From positions 1 through 64,000 of the forward strand of contig JALECJ010000006.1 of NCBI GenBank assembly GCA_023515745.1: 64,000 bases of DNA, written 5' to 3'. This document shows positions 44,279-55,586 of the stretch, piece by piece (the first letter of the stretch is position 1; each line of letters begins with the position of its first letter). Source of the stretch: Amoeboaphelidium protococcarum (taxonomy: Eukaryota > Aphelidiomycota > Aphelidea). The position numbers and the translations under genes were made by a program. The notes beneath the pieces are model-generated. The model had not been told where the DNA came from. It did not search any database and was given only the letters and a program-made list of their open reading frames with translations.

Positions 44279-47200
44279 CGTTTGGTTAAGTAATCTTTAT
44301 TATCTCTGAATTCTACTTCTACTTCGAAATTTCTTGTTTCAGTACTAGTGTGTATCGGAAGTCAAAGCACCACACTGGAGGCTTTGCTCGATAGTGGAGC
44401 TGATGCTTGCTTTATAGACAAGGAGATGGCCGAGCGACTTAAAATTCCTCTCATTCCACTGAAGTAGTAGATCTTAGTGAAATACGCTGATGGTCTTGAC
44501 TCTCATGCTAATGTCATTAGATTGCAAACTGTTCCGATTTAGTTATAGATTGGAAAGCATATTGAAACTATTCAGTTCCTAGTTACGCCACTATCGTAGC
44601 AGGTTATCATAGGCTATTCCTGGCTGAAACTGCATAATCCGTCAGTTGACTGGCAAGAACAGTCGATCCATTTTTCATCTGAATACTGCACCATCAATTG
44701 CGTTCCGCATCCTTACACCTTTCAGTCCTCCACCAACTCCCCTTCCTGTGATAATTAAGAAGTGAATACTAGTAATGAATCTATTCCTGTCCATGAGAAT
44801 GCCTTGTCCTAGCCTAGTTCAATCTGTGTTGAAATTCCAGCTACGCTTCCCGATATTGCTGTGGTAAAATCTTCGCCAGTTGAGTTTTCTGATAATATGG
44901 ATCTCTCACGCTTGGCAAGTATTGCTAAAGATAAGAGTGCTCAGGCTTTGAGCTCCGCAAACTAAAGTATTTAGTCAGTTACTGTAATAAATGACCTGTA
45001 CTCGTAAATCCGTGATATGTCTGAAGTCCCGCCAAAGTAACCATCAACACCTGTAGAAATTCCTGACCAGCTTTCTGAGTTTGCGGAAGTCTTTGATGAA
45101 AAGCTCGCCAATAAGCTACCTCCTCATCGACCTTATGATTGCACTATTGACCTCAAGATGGATTCGCATCCCTTTTTTGGTAAAGTCTACTCACTGACGA
45201 AGGAAGAGGATGCTGCTCTGAAGGAGTGGTTGCAAATTCATCTCGACAAAGGATTCATAAGACCAAGTAAATCAGCTCATGGAGCACCGTGTTTTTACGT
45301 GAAGAAGCCTGCTTGGACCAAGGATGATAAATTGCGCTTATGCATGGATTACAGAGCCTTAAACAAAGACACCATCAAGAATAGAAATCCTCTTCCATTA
45401 ATTGCAGAAGTTTTTCGCCTTATGTAAAAGGCCAAGTGGTTCACTACATTGGATTTAATCGGTGCTTATTACTTGCTCAGGATGATGGCCGGCCATGAAC
45501 ATAAGACAGCTTTTCGCACAAAGTATGGTTCATATGAGTTTTTGGTGATGCCTTTCGGCTTGGCTAATGCTCCCGCGTAATTCTAAACTTTCATGAATGA
45601 GCTGTTTAAAGAGCAGATTGGTAATTTTGTTGTTGTATTCATTGATGATATTGTTATTTTCTCAGACAATGAGGAAGATCACTGGAAGCATGTCAAGGAA
45701 GTCCTCAAAATTCTTAAGGAAAATTAGTTGTATTGTAATATCTCTAAATGCTAGTTTGCACAGAAAAAGCTGAAGTATCTTGGCTACATACTTTCTGAAG
45801 ATGGAATCTCTATGGACCCACGAAAGGTGGAAGCTGTGTTGAATTGGCCTGTTCCTAAGAATGTTAATGATGTGCAAAAGCTATATGGATTCCTCAACTT
45901 TTACCGTCGACTTATCTACCAGTTTGCAGAGTTGACATCTCCATTTACTAAGTTGTTGAAGAATGACGTACAATTTGATTGGGGCCCAGAGCAGTAACAA
46001 GCGTTTTAGCGTGTGAAAGATGTATTCTCTAATCCTAAGTTTTTAGCTCATCCAGATGAATCTAAGCCATTTATAGTTGAGACTGATTCCTCAGATTATG
46101 CTATTGCAGGAGTACTCTCGTAGTATGATGAAAAGAATGAACTTCGACCAGTGGCTTTCTACTCCCGTCAAATGATTCCCGCCGAGAGAAATTACGAAAT
46201 TTATGACAAGGAGTTACTGGCTATTCACGAATGCTTTAAGGAATGGCGACATTTTTTGCAAGGTGCTGATCATCAAGTCACTGTTCTCACTGATCACAAA
46301 AATCTGCAATACTTCATGACGACTAAGCAGTTAACGCGTAGGCAAGCACGTTGGGCCATATTCTTTTCGGAGTTTGATTTTGTGCTTACGCATCGTCCTG
46401 GTAGTTTAAATGGAAAAGCCGACTTACTTTCAAGAAGATCTGACTACTTCATCCAAGAGGACAAAGCGAATTTCCTGAGATTACTGGATCCATCGAAGGT
46501 GGTGCATTCTAATTCTCTGTGTGTATTTTCTTCTGATGTTCAGGCTAATGAACTGGAGAGTAATGATCTGGAGTGGCCAGAATATGTTTTGCGTTGGCTA
46601 TAGACTGGGAACTGGTATGAAGAAATGACTTAAGCACAACTGACTTAATGTCAATCTGAAAGTGGAAATTTCTCGATTGATGATGATGGCAACCTCGTTC
46701 GCGTATTAAATGATGGTAAGTCGAAGCGCCGGTATTTGAAATCCTCTGAACGATGCGACTAACTAGTAAGACTTCATGATAGTCTGGGACATCTAAAGTT
46801 CGACTCTGTTATAGATCTTATTGAACTTCGATACTGGTGGCCAACCTTGCGTCAAGATGTCAAAGAACACATAGCACGGTGCTAATTTTGTTAACTCGCT
46901 AAGTCCAAGAGTAAAAATGGAATTGATACTCCTGTCCGGCCTATTCCGCCCGCTGCACTGCCTTTTGAACGTTGGGGAATTGATTTTGTGTAGGACCTAG
47001 CGCTTACAAAGTCTGGAAACAGACACATTGTCACTGCAATAGATTATGCCACTAGATGGGTTGTGGCTAAAGCAGTTCCTAATCGAGATGCTGCTACAGT
47101 GGCTAATTTCATCTATGAAGAGATTGTTACCAATTATGGTTCTCCTATAGAAATATTGTCGGATCGCGCTAAGTCTTTTTTGGATGAAGGTGTCTAATAT

Positions 47201-47950
47201 TATAAGCAGAAGTGGAATATCAAACATGTATTAAGCTCGCCTTATCACCCCTAAACCAATGGAATGGTGGAACGTATGCATGCAATGCTTAATCATTCAA
47301 TAACTACTCTGACTTCTGGCCATCCTTCGCGCTGGGATGAATACCTTAAGGAAGCTGTATTTGGAATTCGTGTCCGAACTCATGCTGTTACTAAATTCTC
47401 TCCATTCTATCTATTGTATGGGGTCTCTCCGCGTATTCCTAGTGACACTCACCCGCCATCTTCCCTTATGAAACCTTTGGATGAATTGGAAGAAGCGCAA
47501 TTACATGGTGAATTGGAAGCTCGTGTTTTTGAAGACATGGGTAATGCTAGACGTGCTGCTTTTGAGCGATCAAAGGTATAAGCTGAGTTAATGAGAAAAA
47601 GGTACAATTTAGATCCTTCTGCCAATGAGTATTATTTTAAGGTTGGTGATTGGGTTAAGCTGAAACATCACGGCAAGAATAAGTTTGAATTCAATTGGAA
47701 GGGTCCGTATGCTGTGGTTGATGTCGGTTTTCCTGGTACATATTGGCTAATGACTCCCGCTGGATTGCGCTTAGATTCGGTGGTGAATGAGTCGGATCTT
47801 GCACCTTGGCTCAAATCGGTGTAGTAAAACGAATCTTTCTTTTATGATGGTACTGCCTCTAGGACTTAGATGCAGGATGTCCAACCTGGAGAGGGGAGTA
47901 GTGTTAACGTAACACCTGGTCATGAGGCTGATACCACATCTCAGTGCTGA
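44279..47950 (+). CDS. pol: pol region: protease, reverse transcriptase, RNase H, integrase
   Basis: In the same frame as gag, directly after its TGA, about 1223 codons to TGA at 47948 inside the 3' LTR. Protease has LLDSGAD (Asp codon at 44390). Reverse transcriptase has the catalytic FIDDIVIFS at about 45638 and NAPAQFQTFMN with two TAA-encoded Gln. RNase H has [12 protein letters not shown] and [12 protein letters not shown]. Integrase has an HHCC finger ending CQFCQ, the DDE residues in [15 protein letters not shown] and [14 protein letters not shown] with a TAA Gln, and a C-terminal GPY motif. The first ATG in this frame lies after the protease active site, so a separate Pol start is unlikely and expression by readthrough from gag is expected. 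Confidence 0.92.
47888..47901 (+). other. Polypurine tract
   Basis: GGAGAGGGGAGTAG directly precedes the 3' LTR. It is mostly purine, as expected for the plus-strand primer, and is also translated as part of the Pol C terminus. Confidence 0.75.
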
Positions 47951-48168
47951 GTGGCGTACTGATCTTCCCACGCCTCATGTCGCTACCGATGTTTCCCACG
48001 CCTTGAGTTATATATGCGGATGTCTGAGTACATCCTTCTTTTATTGATCATCGTGTTAATATAGTTTTTACTTATTTGCACGTTATACTATTTCATCTTG
48101 TGTCTGTCCCTCGAACCTGCTCTGGTGGTTTTCCTATTGTATCTACATATACTTGCTGTAGAATAACA
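47902..48168 (+). repeat. 3' LTR
   Basis: A 267-bp direct repeat of the 5' LTR with no difference seen by eye. The pol frame ends 49 bp into it at TGA 47948. It is followed by AAAAT and, 26 bp on, by tRNA-Val(CAC). Confidence 0.95.
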
Positions 48169-48194
48169 AAAATGTGAATTTAAATGTAATCAAA

Positions 48195-48267
48195 GGTTCG
48201 TTAGATCAATTGGGAGATCGTTCGCTTCACACGCGAGAGGTAGTGAGATCGAAACTCGCACGAATCA
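48195..48267 (+). tRNA. trnV-CAC: tRNA-Val (anticodon CAC)
   Basis: Cloverleaf folded by eye. Acceptor GGTTCGT/ACGAATC plus A, D arm GATC/GATC with GGG in the loop, anticodon stem TTCGC/GCGAG with loop TTCACAC, T arm GTGAG/CTCGC with loop ATCGAAA. It is 73 nt, intronless, followed by T5. It is a near copy of the TAC isoacceptor at 31064, differing at the anticodon and a few D-loop and T-stem bases. A retrotransposon ends 26 bp upstream. Confidence 0.9.
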
Positions 48268-48573
48268 TTTTTCAACTTTTTGGCTCATGAGATAGAAAAT
48301 ATCATACTTGGAATCGATAATTTGATATCTAACACTGCGAGTTGGTTAAATCTACAACTAAGATGATATATTGTGTAGAACGCAATAATCTACTGAGTAG
48401 AGAATCGCGCCATATTGTAGACTCGATCTATTACAGTATAAGCAAGCAGTTCGTTCTCTCGTTGAGTCAACAAAAGTTTTTCTTCTAACTGTAGCCAGCT
48501 CTTCTTCCTCTTCAATACTTTGCACTTTTGGCAAAATCTTTATCATTTTATAAGAACAGATAGCTATTTAAAT
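48268..48573. other. Interval between tRNA-Val(CAC) and QCR8
   Basis: This 306-bp region holds the tRNA terminator and presumably the QCR8 promoter. A minus-strand frame of 93 codons (48265-48546) with a CxxC pair runs into the tRNA and is not supported as a gene. Confidence 0.4.
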
Positions 48574-48918
48574 ATGGGCGGAGGAAAATATGTTGGTAAT
48601 TATTATTGTTATTATCCAGGTTGAGAGAATTTTACAGTTGCAATGTACAATTATACGAGTGTAGGATGGTGGGGAAATCTCGGCGGTGAAGTGAAGGGTG
48701 TGGTGACGTATGCCATTGCTCCTAATAAGTAGCGTGCTTATGCTGGCGCAGTTGATGGAATTAAATACATGCTGACTAAGCGTATTTGGGGCTTTGGTTA
48801 CGTCGCTGCCGGTCTCCTGCCATGGTATTTGGCTTATCAATATACAGCTGATCGCTATGTTATGAATTAGCGCAAGGATCCGAACGACAATTCTTATAAT
48901 CGCAAGAGAGGATATTGA
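48574..48918 (+). CDS. QCR8: Cytochrome bc1 complex subunit 8 (UQCRQ/Qcr8)
   Basis: Two exons, 48574-48595 and 48638-48918, joined across a 42-nt intron (GTAATT...TTACAG), give 100 aa. After MGGGKYVVAM comes YTSVGWWGNLGG, the signature N-terminal motif of Qcr8, then VVTYAIAPNKQRAYAG, a single membrane helix (GFGYVAAGLLPWYLAY) and a polar tail. Qcr8 binds cytochrome b in mitochondrial complex III. The intron is the shortest in the window. An alternative AG at 48619 would give an immediate TGA and is excluded. Confidence 0.88.
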
Positions 48919-49017
48919 ATTGATTACGATAAAAGGATCTGGATCAAATAAAATTCGTTCTAAAAATTAATGAATTTTTGCAAACACGGAATTTATATGG
49001 ATTAATTTTACAATAGC

Positions 49018-50448
49018 TCACTGACTCAGCTTCTACTATGGGTATTCAGTGTACATTTTCGGATGAGAATGATTGTGGCCGTCAAAGTCTGTATTCTCCT
49101 AGTCTTCCAAGAACCGGTAAGTGTAATCGAACATGATCTTTTGCAACAGTGATCCTGATAGAGGTCCGCTAATGCCCAGCAATTTACTTACTACGGGCGA
49201 GAAGAGATTGGCGTCAGTGAACTCGAGATGCTTAACACCTTCCAATCTCACCAGGGTAGATGGTTTAGGTGAGTTTTTGATCAAGGACACACAATCAGAG
49301 TCGTTGGTCTCACTCCAAAAGTTATCATTAACATAGAACCTTGGGCCGGCTTACAACAATAACAGCGGCACTTTGACACCACAATACTTTGTCTCTTTAC
49401 TCAACACCGTAATCCATCCGTCAAATCCAACAACCTTCTTGATTCTCTGGTCCAGAACAGCACTCTAAATGGCTGAACACGCACCAAAAGACTATCCGAC
49501 GGCGTAGATACGATTCATATCCACGCTGGCTATGAACTGCGAAAAGTCCGCAGAATCATCCTTCTTCTAACCAGTAAGTAAATCCAATACAAAGAGCAAA
49601 TCTTTAGCACGGATATCCAAATGTTTCCCTCTAAACTCCCAAAAGTGATTTTCATCACGCAGAACGGGCGGCGACGCGTTAAACGGAAACGACTCTCCCG
49701 ACGAAGGGAAATACGTGATGAGTGCATCAAAACTGTGCTGAACAGACGCGACAATATATCCGTGAGATGCCAGATGTTGGCACAGTATAGTATGTATCTC
49801 CATCGAGCTATTGTATCCATGACTCAGGAGAACTAGTGGATGTTTACCGTCTGCAATCTTGATATCTTCGCTACTGTTCTACTAGATGGCACGCGTTTTA
49901 GATAGTACAAAGTGATTAAACATGAACGGTGGCAAGCCCAAATCTTTAGTGAAATATTTACCGCGGTGCAGAATATCAGGAAGATATTAAGCATAAGTAC
50001 CTGTAGCAGACTCTACAGTGGGATAGAATACTCGAAACCACAGTTATCTTATACCAGATGTATCACCATACAAATCCCATCTAGGTCGCGATGGATCTTT
50101 CAGGTCGAAACTGGCCACAGCAATCTTCTTATAAGGACCAAAGAGTGGTGGAGTGACAAATACAGGGAGTAGAAGACATAGTATAAGAGAAACTATAGTC
50201 AGCGGCAAGTATACATATGCTGCAACACTAAATTCGTACGTGATGAATATTAAAAGCACTGCAACGACGGCACCATACAATTAATATCTGAACCCACTCA
50301 CAGTCAATGTCAAGATCCACATGAAGCCCAGAGCTATTAGAAATAGCCAATATTCAACATTTGCACCACTTATTCTTACCGATGAATACGCAATTTACAA
50401 CAGTAAAGTTAGCGTCTCTACATACTTTTTCATATTGTAGAACGTCAT
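49018..50448 (-). CDS. PAF-acetylhydrolase-like (group VII phospholipase A2) lipase
   Basis: Single exon, 476 aa, no in-frame TGA. Three or so N-terminal hydrophobic helices (about residues 30-105) anchor an alpha/beta hydrolase. Motifs fit platelet-activating-factor acetylhydrolase: HPLVLLSHGYNSS, HLASHGYIVASVQH, the nucleophile elbow VGQSFGACSA (GxSxG), an Asp in GFDGW and a His in GVKHLEFTD. The family hydrolyses short or oxidised acyl chains of phospholipids. N-terminal membrane helices suggest an integral membrane enzyme rather than a secreted one. Gln of GQS is CAA, while several others are TAA/TAG. Converges on QCR8 with 99 bp between. Confidence 0.83.
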
Positions 50449-50590
50449 TGTTAGACTTGTTACGACGGCGATCTTTACAGATTAAAAGCGAGACAGAGAG
50501 CGCGCGTCTATTTCAGCAATTTCTGACGTTGTTCAATCAGAGAGAAAATTTGTGATTACGGTAGATTTTCGCAGACTTAGTAATCACAAA

Positions 50591-51259
50591 ATGATCCGGA
50601 TATAGAATGTCATCCCATTTAGGCGATAGATATGGCAGTCTAATAATTAGTCGCATCACATGAATATCACCTCTAGATCGTTTAATAGTTTTCAGAGCCG
50701 GATATCTACAGCTGGATCGGAGCAGTTGGTAAAGTAACGGATGCTAATCAAGAGAGCGTATTCAAGTAATACCAGTTAGAACGACAGTAGTAGCACTTTA
50801 TCAAGATTTAAGTAGCTTGGGAAAAAGTATGGAGCGACAGGCTTTGTGCTATACTCTGCAATGTCCACCACCACTTTATCACTTATATTTCTGGCTCTCT
50901 GGAATGGTGTCGATGTGGAAAAGCATATCCAGCAGGCAAAGATTCGATTTGGTCTTCCGGTTTCTTCAGAGTCTGATTAAGAGTAGTCACCTGGCGTTGG
51001 TTCATAATCATCATCACCACAAGGTACTTCTTTACCTGTACGCGATTAGTATTAATATCAAGACAATGTAGATCTTGTTAATAATGGCGCTAGTAAGAAG
51101 TTGAAAGGATTCAGTTGGTAGCGAGTGGGCGCGACTTTTGTGATGGCGTTTGCTCTAAATAAACTGTTGGTGCCACTTAAAGCACCTCTTACTGTAATGT
51201 TCACGCCTGCTGTTGCGCGCTGGTGGCGATAATTTCGAATTAGAAGGAGAAATTAGTGA
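50591..51259 (+). CDS. FAM210-like mitochondrial protein (DUF1279)
   Basis: Single exon, 222 aa. A basic, Arg-rich N terminus suggests a mitochondrial presequence. The conserved domain begins RFKQLGKKYGATGFVLYSAMS, followed by LIFLALWNGVDVEKHI, then a Q/S-rich insert, then FVMAFALNKLLVPLKAPLTVM, all typical of DUF1279/FAM210 inner-membrane proteins implicated in mitochondrial translation. The Gln-rich insert between the two membrane helices is longer than in animals. Last codons AAT TAG TGA: a TAG sits immediately before the stop. Confidence 0.75.
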
Positions 51260-51337
51260 ATTATCTCGCCTTGAATGAATACAGTACACTGTACTTTAGA
51301 ATACACTATATTCGCTGATTTTCAGTTATCACTATAG

Positions 51338-54300
51338 TCACTCATGATCGTCCTCTTCCTCTTCTTCCTCTTATGCAATAAACTCTTCGCCGTAACTGTC
51401 ATCTTCTTCCTCCTCGTCATCCTCTTATATTTAAGCAAGTTCTTGACTGTTATTCTCATTCAAATCATCGCCGCTCCCAACTTCATCCCAATACTTGCTG
51501 TAATCCACCGCGGAGCCATCCTGGTCACTTTCACTGATAAATCCACAATTCTCGGGCCGGAATCGTGCGTTCAGTGATGATATAATGTATGCATACTCAA
51601 ATGCCAAGTCTTCCAAGAACTAATACTGACCTGATGGCCCGGAATGGCCAGCATCTTAAATTTTGAATAACAGTACTCTGTCTGATACTTCCTATTCCTA
51701 TTACTCTTCTGCACTACCTTCCACCTCAACCGACGACGACTAAGACTCCTCTTTCTGATCGGAAGTGTCTTCTGACGCAGATTTTGACATCTTCTCTTTT
51801 GTCAGACGTCTAGTGTCATGACTCCAATTTCCCAGAGCTCTCAACTTTGCGGTCCACTTTGCAGGCTCAAAGTATGCCACACGCGGATCATTCATTCCAG
51901 CAATGATCAGCATATGTGGATAAATCTACCCAGGAATAACATTACTGTACGGACAATAAGACTTCATTATATTGTATATGCGCGGATCTTCAGGGTTTCC
52001 CCACTCTTCAAACTCGAATGCCGTCCATGGAATGCTAGTGTCGAACATTGTATTGATCACATCAACGAATGGAACCTCAGTCAACACAGCCTTGAACAGA
52101 TCAGGACGCTTATTTACGACAGCTCCGATTAACAAACCACCAGCCGATCGACCGTATATCGCCAATCTCTCCTTCGAAGTATATCCCTCCTTAATCAAAT
52201 ACTCTGCACATGCGATGAAATCATCAAAAGTATTAGTCTTCTTGGCCAGTTTACCCTCTTAATACCAACCATTTCCTAAATCACTGCCTCCTCTGACGTG
52301 GGCCACAGCATAAATAAAGCCTCGATCCAGGAGCGATAAACGAGTATTACTAAAGATGGGTTGTACACAATAGCCATAAGCTCCATAACCATGCAAAAGA
52401 AGAGGATTAGCCTAAGATGGCGCAATATTAAATCCAGATTAATTATTGTTATAACTTCCTCTATGACTATCACCCGCAGAATCTAGACTCGACTGACCAA
52501 CGATAGGAGTAGAAGGAGAGCTGTAGCCTCCAACAGATGGGAATCCATTAGAATTCAATTTTATCAAATCTTTGCGGTACACTATAGACATCGGAATCGC
52601 TGTACCATCATAACTTGTGGCCCACACTCTTTTCTGAACATAAAACTCCCGATCATATGCCGGACCAAGAACACGCTCTTCATGCACTACAATTTTGGCC
52701 CTGGTGTCCATATTGTAATCAACCACCTGCCGAGGTTGGACAAAAGACGTATAGATAAATCTCAGCGTATTAGTATCAAAAGGAATATTCTTTGACAGAT
52801 TAGCAACTTCCTCGTCGATGAATGTGGGAAATATCGAGTACACCAGACCATCAGGAAATGACACATAATGGAACGTGTCAAATGTGGAACTGTTATGCTC
52901 CAGATTAACAACTCGAATATTCTGCATACAATTACTTCTCTCAAACACCACCAAATGTCTACAAAAGACTTGGAATGCCTCAATCAGAACAAAATCTCTG
53001 TTATCAATAACACTCTCTCTGTGTTTACTCACCCAGTCCAGCGACATACCATCGGGTCCAAACTGGGCATCCAACTCAGCAGTTGGCAGGATAGGAACAC
53101 GATAGATCTGCATATTCTTACTCTTCTCGTTGGACATGACATAAAAGTATCCCCTGGCATCCTGACTTCCTGGTTCAGCATCTAGAAAGTGATGATGCTC
53201 CACCTAATACTGAATCTTTTCACGCTTGGGGAACACAACACGTATAGGATAGGCAGGATCAGTAAGGTCAATATAACGAGTCTCTGAGGTGACTTGAGCA
53301 GCAGTGTTCAAAAACAAATACTTTCTACTACTACTCTTGGTCATTGTCAGGCAGAACATTTCATCAGACTCTTCATAGAACAGACGATCCTCAGCGACAG
53401 GAGTACCCAATATATGGAGACGTAGCTAATATGCACGTTCATACTCATCAATTCTCACATAAAAGCAGTCGCTGTTCTCACTACCAAATTCAAAATCTTC
53501 ATAACAGTCGGGTACAACATGTTCCAGCACCTTTTACTACTCCAAGTCTTTAAAGAAGGTTGTGTATCGTTCGCTACCAGTTGTATCTACACCGTAAGCA
53601 ATAATGCGACAATCTGAAGAGTGCCTGCAAAATCCCAAATGAAAGAAGGAACTATTCGCAGCCTCGGGTAATGTATCTGCAAGATGATTCTCGTCCAAAT
53701 ACACCTCCTCAAATCCATTACGATCCAGACGACAATGAAGTCGGTACTCCTCAGCAGGGACTTTGCGAGTAAAGTAGAGCCAGCCATCCGACAGCATCAC
53801 TTTGGCGCTCTCTGCGTTCTAGTCCAGACGGGATATAAACTCTTTGTTCAGCACCCGTTGCAGAGTTTTTGTATGAGCCAAACAAGCATCCGCATACTAA
53901 TTCTCAGCCTCCAAATACTTGGCCACTTCTGGATCATCTTTATCAGTGAGCCAAGCGTAATCATCATGAATAGTCTCTTGATGAACATTTGTCCATTCAT
54001 ACGGTATCTTTTTACAAATAGGAGCCTCAATCTACGGCTAATCAGTGCCAAGATGCAGTTGGAATCGACGTCGCATATCCTTGAGTAGAGGCTTCAAACA
54101 TTGCACGGTGAACTTTAATTAATCAGGATAAAATGTCAAATACTTTTCAATCTGGTCATTAATCAGAGGAAGGATGTGTAGGAAACTCTCAGCAGAGTCC
54201 AAGAGAATAGGCTCCAACTACCTTATGGGTGGGAGAACGGTCATCTAAGAGTTGGCAGAGAATAGTCTAGGCTCTTCCAGCTCCAAACTTTCATTATTAT

Positions 54301-54358
54301 CATTTCCCTCCTTACTGATACCCAAGCCTTCTAACTACTGCACTAATTACTCTGGCAT
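51338..54358 (-). CDS. Oligopeptidase B-like serine peptidase (S9A)
   Basis: Single exon, 1006 aa. An N-terminal extension of about 110 residues precedes a prolyl-oligopeptidase beta-propeller (from about 130, [20 protein letters not shown]) and a catalytic domain. That has GRSAGGLL (Ser about 738), [41 protein letters not shown] (Asp) and [11 protein letters not shown] (His). Oligopeptidase B cleaves peptides after Arg/Lys. Between the catalytic Asp and His strands there is a Ser/Glu-rich insertion of about 50 residues, and the C terminus is a long Asp/Glu run. The family is usually about 700 aa. Both additions are unusual. Confidence 0.88.
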
Positions 54359-54676
54359 TGTTTATCTACCACAGCTAAATATTATCAGTTGGTAAATTTA
54401 CTTTAACTTGTCTTGTTTAAAGGAAAGAGATGTTGAAACTGAAAACGATAAAGATTTGAGCGAATCAACAACGATCAAATCGCATCAAGCTAACGTTTGA
54501 GAGAAACATTTAAAAAGAGATAAATTGTACAGGTTGTTTAGTTCATTCCTGAGTACATTATATAGAAGCCTTAAAATCTGAAAGAAGAATACGCGAAATC
54601 AACTATTAATGATTGATTAAAAGATCTAAAGAAAGTACATCTTCAAGACATTAAAAGACATCATGAACATACGATA
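54359..54676. other. Interval between oligopeptidase B and Mpv17
   Basis: This 318-bp AT-rich sequence lies upstream of oligopeptidase B and downstream of the Mpv17 gene. No motif or gene recognised. Confidence 0.4.
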
Positions 54677-55428
54677 TCATTCATCCTTAACATGCTTCGA
54701 AGCAACCAGTGACAAGTAACCATTCCATCCAATTGCCACAGTATTTACCAAGAGCAATCTATAACTACATCCAATAAACACTAATAATGATTTCAGATGA
54801 ATTTAAAGAGATATCTAAAACTATTAAACTTACTTTAGAGGCACAAAATAAAAATTAATCAATTGTACAAATGGCCAGATCTACACACAATGCGATTATA
54901 AAAGATTCGCTACGACGGTATATTTAGATTGAATTACTTGATAGTTGGCGAGAAGAGCTTTGGGATACTGTTCAGACACCGCTTTACGCGCAGCATCAGA
55001 TGTTTTGTACGCGCTCTTATCAGTGAAAGCCATATAATTAAAGAATATGTATAGGAAGCATGGTGCAAAAGCAAACTAGTCCAGAGCGACCCTGGTGGCA
55101 GTGACTAAAGTCTAATTTCTACCAGCCATCACCACATTTCGATCTAGCCAGCGATACCACGCAAAAGTCGCAGGTCCCTACACTATGAATATGAGGCAAG
55201 TATTGATCATACCGATGAATTTAATGCAAATCTTACAGCAATAAAGAAACCGTATGCCGTCATTCGAAGAGTTCTGATATAGTCATATTTCTATTCAGGC
55301 TTTCCCAATAGAAGCGGATTGTAAACCTTCTGTGCCATCACATCACCCGTGGCAAACAGTGCTCCCGCTGTAGCCATCTATGTAGTATACGGATACTATT
55401 ACAAAACTCTCTAATACCACCGAATCAT
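54677..55428 (-). CDS. Mpv17/PMP22-family membrane protein
   Basis: Three exons (55237-55428, 54834-55177, 54677-54764) with introns of 59 and 69 nt (GTAAGA/GTAAGT donors) give 207 aa. It starts RWYQRVLQQYPYTTQ, a classic Mpv17 opening, then GALFATGDVMAQ, GFFIAGPATFAWYRWLD across the first intron, and IWPFVQLINFYFVP with NYRLLLVNTVAIGWNGYLS across the second. Members are four-helix proteins of mitochondrial or peroxisomal membranes. The second intron has no in-frame TGA, so a naive translation would read through it. Family alignment shows that it must be removed. Confidence 0.88.
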
Positions 55429-55586
55429 TATTATCTACACTAAAATTTATCTACCTAAAGAATTTGTTCAGAATAAGATGATAATCAACTTAACAGTCAA
55501 CTTCTTTTCAAGAGTTTTACGCGCAAACGACGATAGATCAAATAAATACACAATAGAACTGTATTCGAAGATTAACAACATTCAAG

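Larger units (their letters stand above)
43094..48168 (+). mobile_element. Complete Ty3/gypsy-type LTR retrotransposon
   Basis: The 5075-bp element has two 267-bp LTRs that look identical by eye, TGTTA...TAACA ends, and a 4-bp A/T flanking repeat consistent with a target-site duplication (ambiguous because it lies in an A run). Internal order is gag, protease, reverse transcriptase, RNase H, integrase, which defines Ty3/gypsy (Metaviridae). Conserved Gln in RT and integrase are written TAA, so the element is adapted to the host code. Identical LTRs and open frames point to recent insertion. No chromodomain follows the integrase GPY motif. Gag and Pol are separated by one in-frame TGA. The 3' LTR ends 26 bp before a tRNA-Val gene. 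Confidence 0.95.

Noticed and set aside
48265-48546. 93-codon minus-strand frame with a CxxC pair
   Set aside because: It ends inside the tRNA-Val gene and shows no family similarity.
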